DNA from: Phyllobacterium myrsinacearum
GTDB lineage: Bacteria > Pseudomonadota > Alphaproteobacteria > Rhizobiales > Rhizobiaceae
Assembly (NCBI RefSeq): GCF_014138285.1
Contig: NZ_JACGXN010000003.1
Coordinates: forward strand, 248,001-312,000
Reading direction: 5' to 3'
DNA length: 64,000 nt
The notes under the pieces: model-generated
Seen by the model: only the letters and a program-made list of their open reading frames with translations
Databases searched by the model: none
Told to the model about the DNA's origin: nothing
Program-made: the position numbers and the translations under genes
Shown: positions 16,928 to 25,757 of the stretch, piece by piece
Numbering within the stretch: position 1 is the first letter of the stretch
How the letters are laid out: every line of letters begins with the position of its first letter

Positions 16928-18682
16928 TTATTTGTACATTGTCTGGTTCTTGGTTCCGGGTGCGTACTCGTTCGGATCGACCCAGATGTTGACGACGGCC
17001 GACCGTCCGGTCTTGGCGATTGCCTCACGAGCCCGCAGGAGAGCCGGTTGAATTTCGGATGCTTCCCGAACTTCCTCGCCATGATTGCCCAGCATATGCG
17101 CGAACTTGGAGAACTCGACATCGCCGAGCTTGTTGCCGACGTTGCCGCGCTCCTCGCCATATTTTGCTACCTGGCCATACCGGATCTGGTTCATCGACGA
17201 GTTGTTGCCGATGACTGCGAGGTACGGCGCGTGAAAGCGATCACAGGTTTCCATATCGAAGGCCGTCATCGAGAAGGCGCCATCACCATAGTAGCAAAGG
17301 ACCTCTTTTTGCGGATGCGCGAGCTTTGCCCCAAGAGCAAAGCCAGTGCCGACACCCAGCGAACCGAGCGCGCCTGGATCCATCCACTGTCCCGGGTTGC
17401 GCGGACGCACGGCCTGAGCCGAGATCGTCACGACGTCGCCGCCATCGCCAATGTAGATTGTATCTTCACCAAGGAACTCGTTGAGTTCGTAAGCCACACG
17501 GTAGGGATGGATTGGACTTTGGTCTGATTTGAGGAGCGGCAACACCTTTTCATAGGCGATCACTTCCTGTTCCTCCAGCGTCTTCATCCACTGCTGACGC
17601 GCCTGACGCTTGCCCTTGTCGATGCGGGCAGATGCTGCCTGCAGAACGGCCGAGAGAATAGCACCGGGGTGACCGACGAGCCCGAGATTGATATCGCGGT
17701 TCTTGCCCACGGTGCGATAATCCTGATCAATCTGCACAAGGGTGAGATCTTTGGAGATCCGCTTGCCGTAGCCCATGCGGAAATCGAATGGCGTACCGAT
17801 CACAACGATCACATCGGCATTGTTGAAGGCAAACCCGCGCGTGCGATCAAAGTGGTGGGGATCACCAATCGGCAAAGTACCCCGGCTTGCGCCGTTGAAA
17901 TAGCCGGGAATATCCAGACCGCGCAACAAATCCACGGCAGCGTCGGTACTCCCTGACGTGAAGACCTGTTGTCCGAACAGAATTGCCGGGCGTTCAGCAT
18001 TCACCAGAACATCGGCCAGTCTTTCAATATCAGCGGGATCACCGATGGAATAGGTCGAGGCCCGGTATCTGCCCGGCTGCGGTATAACTGCCTTTTCTAT
18101 AGGTATTTCGCGATCCAGAACGTCGCGGGGAATTTCCAGATAGGAAGGCCCTGACGCGCCGGAGAAACATTCGCGCGCAGCCATTGAGATCATGTCCGCA
18201 ATGCGTTCGGTCGACGAGACGCAAGCAGCGAACTTGGTGATCGGCGTCATCATGTCGACGTGAGGCAGATCCTGCAGCGAGCCCATCTTGTGCTGGCTAA
18301 GGGCTCCCTGACCGCCAATATGAAGCACGGGACTTTCCGAGCGGAATGCAGTGGCGATACCGGTGACCGCATTGGTGCAGCCCGGACCGGCGGTGGTAAC
18401 GACGCAACCCATCTTGCCTGTCTGACGGGCATAACCATCTGCAGCGTGTGCAGCAACCTGCTCGTGGCGAACATCGATAATACGGATACCTTCATCGATG
18501 CAACCGTCATAGATATCGATAATGTGACCTCCACACAGGGTGAAGATGGTATCGACACCCTCATTCTTCAGCGCCCTCGCCACCAGATGTCCGCCAGACA
18601 CCACACTGCCGTCGCGCACCTTCCGCTTTAATGTATCTTCAGCCGTTGATGTGGCCTTCTCAACTTTCGTGACGATAGTCAT
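16928..18682 (-). CDS. Thiamine-diphosphate enzyme of ILVBL/HACL2 type, candidate alternative oxalyl-CoA decarboxylase or 2-hydroxyacyl-CoA lyase
   Basis: The 584-residue protein has the three ThDP domains. The activating glutamate (Glu74) is in IIDVRHEQVAAHAADGYAR, the pyrimidine-side segment is TTAGPGCTNAVTGIATAF, and the ThDP/Mg motif runs from YYGDGAFSM (GDG 466-468) to VIGNNSSMNQI (NN 493-494). It sits in front of frc, where oxalyl-CoA decarboxylase is expected. However, the Oxc hallmarks (YGVxGIP near the N-terminus, QGDYEEMDQ, EGDSAFGFSGME) are absent; the wording (TLCGGHIIDIYDG, IGGQGALSQHKMGSLQDLP) is that of acetolactate-synthase-like HACL2/ILVBL proteins. The glutamate excludes glyoxylate carboligase. 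It is preceded by AGGAGGAAA and a leader of about 330 bp with operator 3. Confidence 0.8.
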   Translation of the reverse strand: MTIVTKVEKATSTAEDTLKRKVRDGSVVSGGHLVARALKNEGVDTIFTLCGGHIIDIYDGCIDEGIRIIDVRHEQVAAHAADGYARQTGKMGCVVTTAGPGCTNAVTGIATAFRSESPVLHIGGQGALSQHKMGSLQDLPHVDMMTPITKFAACVSSTERIADMISMAARECFSGASGPSYLEIPRDVLDREIPIEKAVIPQPGRYRASTYSIGDPADIERLADVLVNAERPAILFGQQVFTSGSTDAAVDLLRGLDIPGYFNGASRGTLPIGDPHHFDRTRGFAFNNADVIVVIGTPFDFRMGYGKRISKDLTLVQIDQDYRTVGKNRDINLGLVGHPGAILSAVLQAASARIDKGKRQARQQWMKTLEEQEVIAYEKVLPLLKSDQSPIHPYRVAYELNEFLGEDTIYIGDGGDVVTISAQAVRPRNPGQWMDPGALGSLGVGTGFALGAKLAHPQKEVLCYYGDGAFSMTAFDMETCDRFHAPYLAVIGNNSSMNQIRYGQVAKYGEERGNVGNKLGDVEFSKFAHMLGNHGEEVREASEIQPALLRAREAIAKTGRSAVVNIWVDPNEYAPGTKNQTMYK

Positions 18683-19013
18683 TGACGTCTTTCCTCCTAT
18701 TGAACCTTGCCGTCTTTTATCGTTGGCGTCTGTTTGCCTGACTGATCCTTGGATGCGAAATCTCGATACAAAGCCGCCGCACCTGCTGCGTGCAGGTCAG
18801 GACTGTGTTCAGGGAGCCGGATGGCTCGGGTAGGTCGAGATTTTGCATGCGATAACGCTCGTTGATGTCGCGAGCCCCGCCTTCCGCCCCGCCTTCGCTT
18901 GAAAGGCGAAGCCGATGAGGCGGCCGGGAGAGCCGAAGCCAAACCGGATTCACAAACCTGAAACATTCACCCGCCTGTGGATGGACAGGTCGAAGTGTCC
19001 TCGCAAAAAGTTC
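18683..19013 (-). other. Long leader region of the ThDP-enzyme/frc operon
   Basis: About 330 bp separate the coding start (18682) from the nearest operator (19014). The stretch contains a GC-rich block at about 18870-18960 with a short hairpin CTTCGC-N7-GCGAAG (about 18893-18911) and a GGCGG-rich arm. No ORF with a convincing signal is seen. It could be a long 5' untranslated leader with a regulatory role, or a promoter may lie nearer the gene. Confidence 0.35.
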
Positions 19014-19030
19014 TGGCATAATAAATACCA
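19014..19030. promoter_or_regulatory. GntR-type operator 3 (ThDP enzyme/frc operon)
   Basis: TGGCATAATAAATACCA matches the 17-bp consensus. It lies in the divergent region between the ThDP-enzyme gene and the 45-residue ORF. Confidence 0.7.
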
Positions 19031-19130
19031 AAAGTCAAACAACCAAAAAGCTGAAATATCCGCATTAAAGCGCACCCGGCGGAAGTGGCGCAAAAATTGA
19101 AACTTTTCTGTGTTTGCGGCGTTTTATAAG

Positions 19131-19167
19131 GGTGCAGTGCACAATTTATCTTGTGTGCATCGCACAA
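19131..19167. promoter_or_regulatory. Paired TTGTGC-x-TGCAC elements in the divergent promoter region
   Basis: TTGTGTGCATCGCACAA (19151-19167) is an imperfect palindrome. Read on the minus strand, 19131-19144 gives TTGTGCACTGCACC, which resembles the minus-strand reading TTGTGCGATGCACAC of the first element. They differ from the GntR-type operators and may be sites for a second regulator such as the cluster's IclR protein. This is inference. Confidence 0.45.
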
Positions 19168-19214
19168 CCTATGCAAAAATGGGATGCTGATATGCGCCAA
19201 CTGAGATTGTGAAC

Positions 19215-19231
19215 TGGGATACGGTATGCCA
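19215..19231. promoter_or_regulatory. GntR-type operator 4 (45-residue ORF)
   Basis: TGGGATACGGTATGCCA matches the consensus and lies 39 bp upstream of the small ORF at 19271, so the small gene belongs to the same regulon. Confidence 0.72.
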
Positions 19232-19270
19232 GATAAGCACCATCTTAAATAGAAAACAGGAGTGTCAACC

Positions 19271-19408
19271 ATGCCGGCACGCACAGAAATCGCTTCCGTA
19301 ACGACCCGTACTGCCCCTCAGAGCATCATTAAGATGATTCTGGCCTTCCTTGATCGTGTTGCAGTGACCAATGCACGCAACAAAAACCACGAGCCTTTCG
19401 GGCTTTAA
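19271..19408 (+). CDS. Small 45-residue protein within the oxalate regulon
   Basis: ATG 19271 is preceded by AGGAG at 19258-19262. The product begins MPARTEIASVTTRT, contains an amphipathic helix (SIIKMILAFLDRVAVT) and ends NARNKNHEPFGL. A strong terminator follows the stop, and operator 4 lies in front. The complete promoter-RBS-ORF-terminator layout argues for a real gene, not a chance frame. There is no signal peptide; the helix might touch a membrane or a partner protein. The function is unknown. It is flanked by the frc operon and the oxalate antiporter gene, so a role in oxalate metabolism or transport is a fair guess only. Confidence 0.7.
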   Translation: MPARTEIASVTTRTAPQSIIKMILAFLDRVAVTNARNKNHEPFGL

Positions 19409-19434
19409 CACCAAAAAAAATTCTTTGAGACCAT

Positions 19435-19472
19435 TTAAGCGGCTGCCGAATTTGCGTTCGGTGGCCGCTTAA
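19435..19472 (+). terminator. Terminator of the 45-residue ORF
   Basis: TTAAGCGGCTGCCGAA pairs with TTCGGTGGCCGCTTAA around TTTGCG, including two G-U pairs; the run AACATTTT follows. The long stem starts 26 bp after the stop codon. Confidence 0.8.
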
Positions 19473-19534
19473 CATTTTGAAGTCACAACCTTTTTTCCAA
19501 ACTTGTATATCAGATCAGCAGGGGTCTTGTCTTT

Positions 19535-19551
19535 TGGTATAACTGATACCA
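19535..19551. promoter_or_regulatory. GntR-type operator 5 (OxlT-like antiporter)
   Basis: TGGTATAACTGATACCA is the most symmetric of the seven sites and lies 60 bp upstream of the antiporter start. Confidence 0.75.
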
Positions 19552-19611
19552 GTATGTCCTTCATCAGCGCATGGCATTTTAGCTAACAAAAAGCGTCAGA
19601 AAGGGAAGGAA

Positions 19612-20904
19612 ATGACTCAAGCGGTGAAAGAGGGTTTCCGATCGCAACAAGTCAGCGATGGATTCAGATGGGGACAGTTGGCGATCGGTGTGATCTGCAT
19701 GGTCATGATCGCGAACCTGCAATATGGTTGGACATTCTTCGTTCCTGAAATCACAAAGCAGTTTGGTTGGGGTCGAAGTGAAATTCAATGGGCATTCACA
19801 CTCTTCGTTCTGTTCGAAACATGGCTGGTTCCCATCGAGGGCTGGTTCGTCGACAAATACGGTCCGAAGATTGTTATCCTGTTCGGTGGCGTGCTCTGCG
19901 GCATCGGCTGGGTCATTAACTCCTATGCCGATACCATGTTTCTATTCTGCGTCGGCCAGGCTGTTGCCGGTATCGGCGCGGGTGCAGTCTACGGTACGTG
20001 TGTGGGCAATGCCTTGAAATGGTTTCCGGACCGGCGCGGACTTGCAGCAGGTATCACTGCAGCCGGTTTCGGTGCAGGTTCGGCACTCACGGTTTGGCCA
20101 ATCCAGGCTACAATCGCAAATTACGGCTTCCAGAGTGCCTTTTTCAGCTTCGGCATAGGACAAGGCATTATCATCATGATACTTGCGTTCTTCCTGTTCG
20201 CTCCTAAGCCAGGTCAGGTACCGGAACCAACCAACAAGGGTCCGATCATCCAGAGCCGGAAGCAGTATCTACCTTCTGAAGTGGTAAAGCATCCGATTTT
20301 CTGGCTCATGTATATCATGTTCGTTGCAGTCGGCGCCGGTGGCCTGGTTGTAACGGCCAATCTTGCGCCAATGGCCAAGGATTTTGGTGTTGCAGATATT
20401 CCCATGTGGCTGGGCATACCAGCTCTTACACTGGCCGCTACCCTCGATCGTCTCCTCAATGGCGTGACGCGACCTTTCTGTGGTTGGGTTTCGGATAAGA
20501 TCGGACGCGAAAACACCATGTTCATTGCCTTCGGCATCGAAGCGATTGGCATCTATCTGCTCTATCTCTATGCGGGCAATCCAGTGATGTTCGTTATCCT
20601 GAGCGGGCTGGTGTTCTTTGCCTGGGGTGAAATCTACTCTCTCTTCCCGTCAACCTGCACCGATACGTTTGGTTCGAAGTACGCGGCAACCAATGCCGGC
20701 CTGCTTTACACAGCCAAGGGTACTGCTGCGCTTCTCGTGCCGTTTGGTACGGCAATGGCCGCAGACGGGAACTGGAACTCGGTGTTTATCATCGGCGTCG
20801 TTTTGAATGCAGGCGCAGCCCTTCTGGCTCTGTTCGTCCTCAAGCCATGGCGTGCTGGCATTATCCGCAAGACGGAAGAAAGTGCCCTGCAGCCTGCGCA
20901 ATAA
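19612..20904 (+). CDS. oxlT: OxlT-like oxalate/formate antiporter (MFS)
   Basis: The 430-residue protein has twelve predicted membrane helices and the OxlT-family motifs GWFVDKYGPK, WFPDRRGLAAGITAAGFGAGS, RPFCGWVSDKIGR and FFAWGEIYSLFPSTCTDTFG. Oxalobacter OxlT binds the divalent oxalate through one arginine (helix 8) and one lysine (helix 11); the equivalent Arg287 (NGVTRPF) and Lys369 (LYTAKGTA) are kept here. It is therefore expected to import oxalate, in exchange for formate or another anion. Start ATG 19612 follows GGGAAGGAA. It is a single-gene unit with its own operator and terminator, next to frc. Confidence 0.86.
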   Translation: MTQAVKEGFRSQQVSDGFRWGQLAIGVICMVMIANLQYGWTFFVPEITKQFGWGRSEIQWAFTLFVLFETWLVPIEGWFVDKYGPKIVILFGGVLCGIGWVINSYADTMFLFCVGQAVAGIGAGAVYGTCVGNALKWFPDRRGLAAGITAAGFGAGSALTVWPIQATIANYGFQSAFFSFGIGQGIIIMILAFFLFAPKPGQVPEPTNKGPIIQSRKQYLPSEVVKHPIFWLMYIMFVAVGAGGLVVTANLAPMAKDFGVADIPMWLGIPALTLAATLDRLLNGVTRPFCGWVSDKIGRENTMFIAFGIEAIGIYLLYLYAGNPVMFVILSGLVFFAWGEIYSLFPSTCTDTFGSKYAATNAGLLYTAKGTAALLVPFGTAMAADGNWNSVFIIGVVLNAGAALLALFVLKPWRAGIIRKTEESALQPAQ

Positions 20905-20919
20905 TATCCAACGACAATC

Positions 20920-20948
20920 ATCCGGGCTGGAAGGTCTTCAGCCCGGAT
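20920..20948 (+). terminator. Terminator after the oxlT-like gene
   Basis: ATCCGGGCTG pairs with CAGCCCGGAT around a 9-nt loop, 16 bp after the stop. The region from here to 21156 holds nothing I recognise. Confidence 0.7.
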
Positions 20949-21156
20949 ATCTGCCTCAAGCACTGACATCACGAAGACACAGTCCCAAAGGGGCTTTCCT
21001 CTACCCGCACAGGAGTGCTGCGACGGACAAATGTCGACACGCTGCGAGTAGATACTTTCCCGGCCAGAGAGCGGGACAACACAACAGAACATTTAGTCCG
21101 CATTGAATGCAAACAAGCGCATGCCAGAGCGAGCAAGGCTTGACAGCTCACATTTC

Positions 21157-21173
21157 TGGAATACATTATACCA
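21157..21173. promoter_or_regulatory. GntR-type operator 6 (acyl-CoA synthetase/SucCD-like pair 2)
   Basis: TGGAATACATTATACCA matches the consensus and lies 100 bp upstream of the synthetase start at 21274. Confidence 0.75.
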
Positions 21174-21273
21174 AGATGGCGCCAAGATAATTTCGCCAGT
21201 CGCGCCGCTGGTAATCCACGCCACATCAATGCTGCCACCACCGGGAGTGCGGGCGGCCACCAGGGAGGAAATC

Positions 21274-23400
21274 ATGCTCGACAAGACTGTTGTCCGTAAC
21301 GTACTGGAAGCGGCGCGGGCCGAGGGCCGCCAGGCACTTACCGCACCCGAAGGCAAACTGATTTGCGATGCCTATGACATCGCAGTTCCACAGGAAGGCG
21401 TTGCCGGAACTGCCGAGGAAGCAGTCTCGCTCGCGTCAGACATGGGTTTTCCTGTGGTGATGAAAATCGTCTCTCCGGATATTCTGCATAAGACAGAAGC
21501 CGGCGGCGTTGTTGTCGGCGTTAAATCAGCCGAAGAAGCAAAAGCCGCTTTCGATAAAATTATTGCCAACGCAAAAAACTACAAAGCCGATGCTGAAATC
21601 GTCGGCGTGCAGGTTCAGCAAATGCTGACTGGCGGTCTGGAAGTTATCATTGGTGCGGTATCAGACGACAGCTTCGGAAAGCTAGTTGCCTTTGGTCTCG
21701 GCGGTGTCCTCGTCGAAGTCTTGAAGGACATCACCTTCCGTCTTGCGCCAGTGACGCGCGACGAAGCCCTGTCCATGCTCGACAGCATTCAGGCGGCAGA
21801 AATGCTGAAAGGCGTGCGGGGCGGCGAACCGGTCAATCGTGAAGCACTCGCTGACATGATCGTGCGGGTTTCGAAACTCGTCGACGACTATCCGGAAATT
21901 TCCGAACTCGATCTTAATCCGGTGTTTGCTACCAAGGACGGCGCGATTGCCGCCGACGTGCGTATTGTCATCGACTATAATCAGACAAAACCACGCCACC
22001 GCCCAAGCCAGGATGAAATCCTCAAGTCTATGAACCGGATCATGCGCCCGAAGGCTGTCGCCGTCATTGGTGCATCTGCAGAGGATGGCAAGATCGGCAA
22101 TTCGGTGATGAAGAACCTCATCAACGGCGGCTATAAAGGGCAAATATATCCGATTCATCCAAAGGCCGAAGAAATTCTTGGCTATAAGACGTATAAGAGC
22201 GTCAAGGATGTGGAAGGCGACATCGATACTGCCGTTTTTGCCATTCCCGCCAAACTCGTCGCCGGTGCACTCACAGAATGCGGTGAGAAGAAAATTCCGG
22301 GTGCCGTCCTTATTCCCTCTGGCTTTGCCGAAGCAGGTGAACCGGAACTGCAGGAAGAAATCGTCAAGATCGGGCGCAAATACAATATTCGCCTGATGGG
22401 CCCGAATATTTACGGCTTCTATTACACCCCGGAAAACCTCTGCGCGACGTTCTGCACGGCCTATGACGTTAAAGGCTCAGCAGCACTATCGTCCCAGTCA
22501 GGCGGCATCGGCATGGCGATCATCGGTTTTTCTCGCTCTGCCAAAATGGGTGTATCGGCGATCGTCGGCCTTGGTAACAAGTCAGATATCGACGAGGACG
22601 ATCTGCTCACGTTCTTTGAGCAAGACGATAACACCCGAATTATCGCCCAGCATCTTGAAGATCTGAAAGACGGCCGCGCCTTTGCCGAAGTGGCAAAACG
22701 CGTCTCCAAGAAAAAGCCCATCGTCGTGCTCAAGGCAGGACGCACGTCCGCCGGTGCCAAGGCAGCATCATCACATACAGGCGCACTTGCCGGTAACGAC
22801 AAGATCTATGAGGACGTTTTCAAGCAGGTAGGCGTCATTCGCGCCCGTTCCTTGCGGCAGCTTCTCGAATTCGCCCGCGGCATTCCGGTCATGCCAACAC
22901 CGAAGGGAGAAAATGTCGTCATCATCACCGGTGCCGGCGGCTCGGGCGTTCTGCTCTCCGACGCATGCGTCGACAATGGCCTCAACCTGATGGCAATGCC
23001 TGATGATCTCGATGCAGCTTTCCGCAAGTTCATTCCGCCTTTCGGGGCGGCGGGTAATCCTGTCGATATCACGGGCGGCGAACCGCCCCTTACCTACAAG
23101 AACACGGTCAAGCTCGGTCTCGAGGATGATCGTATCCACGCACTGATCCTCGGTTACTGGCACACGATCGTGACCCCGCCGATGGTCTTTGCCAAGCTGA
23201 TGGTCGAGGTAAAGGAAGAGATGGCAGCCAAGGGTATTGAAAAGCCAATGGTTGCGTCTCTTGCAGGCGACGTCGAAGTGGAAGAAGCCGCCGAATACCT
23301 CTACCAGCATGGCATTCCCGCCTATGCCTATTCAACCGAGCTTCCAGTCGAAGTGCTGGGCGCAAAGTACAAGTGGGCAAGAGGCGCAGGTCACCTCTAG
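21274..23400 (+). CDS. ADP-forming acyl-CoA synthetase (fused acetate-CoA ligase type)
   Basis: ATG 21274 is chosen because GGGAGGAA precedes it; the frame upstream is open but would swallow the operator. The 708-residue protein begins with an ATP-grasp domain (about 1-225: [34 protein letters not shown]). It continues with a CoA-binding domain (about 245-345: [34 protein letters not shown]) and succinyl-CoA-ligase-like domains ([16 protein letters not shown], the phosphohistidine region [32 protein letters not shown]). This fused order, ATP-grasp first, occurs in some NDP-forming acyl-CoA synthetases. Likely substrates in this setting are formate, oxalate, acetate or glycolate; the specific one is unknown. 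The SucCD-like pair 2 follows in the same direction. Confidence 0.85.
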   Translation: MLDKTVVRNVLEAARAEGRQALTAPEGKLICDAYDIAVPQEGVAGTAEEAVSLASDMGFPVVMKIVSPDILHKTEAGGVVVGVKSAEEAKAAFDKIIANAKNYKADAEIVGVQVQQMLTGGLEVIIGAVSDDSFGKLVAFGLGGVLVEVLKDITFRLAPVTRDEALSMLDSIQAAEMLKGVRGGEPVNREALADMIVRVSKLVDDYPEISELDLNPVFATKDGAIAADVRIVIDYNQTKPRHRPSQDEILKSMNRIMRPKAVAVIGASAEDGKIGNSVMKNLINGGYKGQIYPIHPKAEEILGYKTYKSVKDVEGDIDTAVFAIPAKLVAGALTECGEKKIPGAVLIPSGFAEAGEPELQEEIVKIGRKYNIRLMGPNIYGFYYTPENLCATFCTAYDVKGSAALSSQSGGIGMAIIGFSRSAKMGVSAIVGLGNKSDIDEDDLLTFFEQDDNTRIIAQHLEDLKDGRAFAEVAKRVSKKKPIVVLKAGRTSAGAKAASSHTGALAGNDKIYEDVFKQVGVIRARSLRQLLEFARGIPVMPTPKGENVVIITGAGGSGVLLSDACVDNGLNLMAMPDDLDAAFRKFIPPFGAAGNPVDITGGEPPLTYKNTVKLGLEDDRIHALILGYWHTIVTPPMVFAKLMVEVKEEMAAKGIEKPMVASLAGDVEVEEAAEYLYQHGIPAYAYSTELPVEVLGAKYKWARGAGHL

Positions 23401-23416
23401 ATCCCCCCGCGCTGGG

Positions 23417-23435
23417 CCCCGGCATTAAGCCGGGG
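23417..23435. repeat. GC-rich palindrome between acyl-CoA synthetase and SucC-like genes
   Basis: CCCCGGCATTAAGCCGGGG is a perfect 7-bp stem with a 5-nt loop, 16 bp after the synthetase stop, inside the apparent operon. It may attenuate transcription or stabilise the upstream mRNA, or be a copy of a dispersed palindromic unit. Confidence 0.6.
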
Positions 23436-23486
23436 TCTCGCACGCACCTTCACACAATCCGACATTTTCAAGGGGAGGTTTCCTCA

Positions 23487-24686
23487 ATGCATATTCATGA
23501 GTATCAGGCCAAGGATGTACTCAAATCTTTTGGCGTGCCCGTACCGGACGGTTATCTGATCGCCAATCTGGAAGAGGCCGAAGAAATGGCCGCAAAGCTC
23601 CCAGGGCCTGTCTTCGTCGTCAAATCACAGATTCATGCCGGTGGCCGGGGCAAAGGTTCATTCAAGGAACTCAGCAATGATGCCAAGGGCGGTGTTCGCC
23701 TTGCACGGTCAATTGCAGAGGTGCGCGAACATGCGGCTGAAATGCTCGGCAACACATTGGTCACGATCCAGACGGGTCCTGCTGGCAAACAGGTCAATCG
23801 CCTCTATGTCGAGGACGGCTCGCTAATTGAAAAAGAATTTTACCTCTCGCTCCTTGTCGATCGGGTAACCAGCCGTGTTTCTTTCGTCGTGTCGACCGAA
23901 GGTGGTATGGACATCGAAACGATCGCGCATGACACGCCGGAAAAGATCGTGACGTTTTCGGTCGACCCTGCAACCGGCATCATGCCTCATCATGGCCGGG
24001 CCGTCGCTAAAGCGCTGGAACTTGACGGTGATCTCGCCAAGCAGGCCCACGCGCTCGTCGCGAAACTCTATGCCGCCTTCATCGCCAAGGACATGGAGAT
24101 GCTCGAAATCAATCCGTTGATCGTCTCGAAAGATGGGCAGCTGAAATGCCTTGATGCCAAGGTCAGCTTCGATTCCAACGCTCTCGCCCGTCATCTCGAC
24201 ATATCAGGAATGCGCGACGAGAGTGAAGAGGATGCCAAGGAGATCGAGGCGTCGAAATATGACCTCTCCTATATTACGCTCGATGGCAGTATCGGATGCA
24301 TGGTCAATGGCGCCGGGCTTGCCATGGCAACAATGGACATCATCAAGTTTTATGGCGCTGAACCGGCCAACTTTCTAGATGTCGGCGGCGGCGCCACAGC
24401 TGAAAAGGTCGCGGCGGCGTTCAAGATCATAACTGCTGATCCGAACGTCAAAGGCATTCTCATCAATATTTTCGGCGGCATCATGCGCTGCGACGTGATT
24501 GCAGAAGGTGTGATCACTGCCGTGAAGGAAGTGGGGCTGAAGGTTCCGCTCGTCGTCCGTCTCGAAGGCACCAATGTCAACGAAGGCAAGAAGATCATCG
24601 CGACATCAGGGCTGAATGTCATTCCCGCCGATGATCTTGATGACGCTGCACAGAAGATCGTCAACGCTGTTGGAGGATTGAACTAA
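23487..24686 (+). CDS. SucC-like beta subunit of an ADP-forming CoA ligase (pair 2)
   Basis: The 399-residue protein starts at ATG 23487 behind AGGGGAGG. The ATP-grasp part is [55 protein letters not shown]; the C-terminal domain has [16 protein letters not shown] and [18 protein letters not shown], close to orthodox SucC. It may use succinate, or malate as in malate thiokinase; the window has no TCA-cycle neighbours such as sucAB or mdh, so a dedicated role in the oxalate/glyoxylate pathway is more likely than housekeeping. The alpha-subunit gene follows with a 1-bp TAATG overlap. Confidence 0.86.
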   Translation: MHIHEYQAKDVLKSFGVPVPDGYLIANLEEAEEMAAKLPGPVFVVKSQIHAGGRGKGSFKELSNDAKGGVRLARSIAEVREHAAEMLGNTLVTIQTGPAGKQVNRLYVEDGSLIEKEFYLSLLVDRVTSRVSFVVSTEGGMDIETIAHDTPEKIVTFSVDPATGIMPHHGRAVAKALELDGDLAKQAHALVAKLYAAFIAKDMEMLEINPLIVSKDGQLKCLDAKVSFDSNALARHLDISGMRDESEEDAKEIEASKYDLSYITLDGSIGCMVNGAGLAMATMDIIKFYGAEPANFLDVGGGATAEKVAAAFKIITADPNVKGILINIFGGIMRCDVIAEGVITAVKEVGLKVPLVVRLEGTNVNEGKKIIATSGLNVIPADDLDDAAQKIVNAVGGLN

Positions 24687-25603
24687 TGTCGATACTGATC
24701 AACAAGGATACGCGCCTTCTCTGCCAGGGCTTTACCGGGAAGACCGGCACCTTCCACAGCGAACAGGCCATTAAATACGGCACTAAAATGGTAGGCGGCA
24801 CCTCCCCCGGCAAGGGCGGTACATCACATCTTGGCTTGCCGGTATTCGACACGGTAGCGGAAGCGCGTGAAACGACCGGAGCTGACGCCTCGGTTATTTA
24901 CGTGCCGCCCTTCGGCGCGGCAGACGCCATCTGCGAGGCTATCCAGGCGGAAATCCCGCTGATTGTCTGCATCACTGAGGGCATTCCGGTTCTCGACATG
25001 CAGCGGGTCAAACGCGCGTTGAGCGGTTCGAAATCGCGCCTGATAGGCCCGAACTGCCCGGGCATCATGACGGTCGATGAATGCAAAATCGGCATCATGC
25101 CCGGTTCCATCTTCCGCAGAGGTTCGGTGGGCATCGTGTCACGGTCGGGCACACTGACCTATGAAGCAGTGTTCCAGACCTCGCGGGAGGGGCTTGGCCA
25201 GACAACTGCAGTTGGAATCGGCGGCGATCCTATCAAAGGTACCGAATTCATCGACATACTGGAAATGTTCCTTGCGGACCCTGCAACGGAATCCATCGTG
25301 ATGATCGGCGAAATCGGTGGCTCAGCTGAAGAAGAAGCCGCGCAATTCCTCGCCGATGAGGCAAAACGGGGCCGCTCAAAACCAACAGTCGGATTCATTG
25401 CCGGACGGACCGCTCCCCCCGGACGGCGCATGGGTCACGCCGGCGCGATCATCTCGGGAGGCAAGGGCGGTGCAGAAGACAAGATCGCTGCTATGGAAGC
25501 GGCCGGCGTCTGGATCGCGTCCACTCCGGCACGTCTTGGCGCGACACTGGTGGAGCTTCTGAATGGCGATCTGGAATACAAACGCGCAGCGAATGCCCGA
25601 TAA
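24686..25603 (+). CDS. SucD-like alpha subunit of an ADP-forming CoA ligase (pair 2)
   Basis: The 305-residue protein shows the CoA-binding domain ([38 protein letters not shown]), [35 protein letters not shown] and the phosphohistidine motif [20 protein letters not shown]. All are normal for succinyl-CoA synthetase alpha subunits and malate thiokinase. The start overlaps the beta-subunit stop. It is slightly longer than SucD of E. coli because of a short C-terminal extension ([16 protein letters not shown]). It probably works as a heterotetramer with the beta subunit; the acid activated is unknown. Confidence 0.87.
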   Translation: MSILINKDTRLLCQGFTGKTGTFHSEQAIKYGTKMVGGTSPGKGGTSHLGLPVFDTVAEARETTGADASVIYVPPFGAADAICEAIQAEIPLIVCITEGIPVLDMQRVKRALSGSKSRLIGPNCPGIMTVDECKIGIMPGSIFRRGSVGIVSRSGTLTYEAVFQTSREGLGQTTAVGIGGDPIKGTEFIDILEMFLADPATESIVMIGEIGGSAEEEAAQFLADEAKRGRSKPTVGFIAGRTAPPGRRMGHAGAIISGGKGGAEDKIAAMEAAGVWIASTPARLGATLVELLNGDLEYKRAANAR

Positions 25604-25623
25604 AATACTGTCGAGCGAGAACC

Positions 25624-25652
25624 GCGAGGGGTATGCGATAACTACCCCTCGC
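25624..25652 (+). terminator. Terminator after SucCD-like pair 2
   Basis: GCGAGGGGTA pairs with TACCCCTCGC around a 9-nt loop, 20 bp after the stop codon. No T run follows. Confidence 0.65.
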
Positions 25653-25757
25653 AGCAGACAGTTACGGTGTCGTTGGAGTGTCACGCGTGGCACAAAACAT
25701 TGATTTCAACGAGTAATGGTTGCAAAGATTCGTAAAATGACTTCAAACGTCTACATA

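Noticed and set aside
16928..18682. Naming the thiamine enzyme oxc outright
   Set aside because: Position beside frc supports it, but the Oxc motifs are absent, so only a cautious functional call is made.
16928..18682. Glyoxylate carboligase
   Set aside because: Glyoxylate carboligase has valine in place of the activating glutamate; here the glutamate is present (Glu74).
18717..19031. Minus-strand open frame of about 104 codons upstream of the ThDP enzyme gene
   Set aside because: No ribosome-binding site, unusual composition, and it would cover operator 3; treated as leader sequence.
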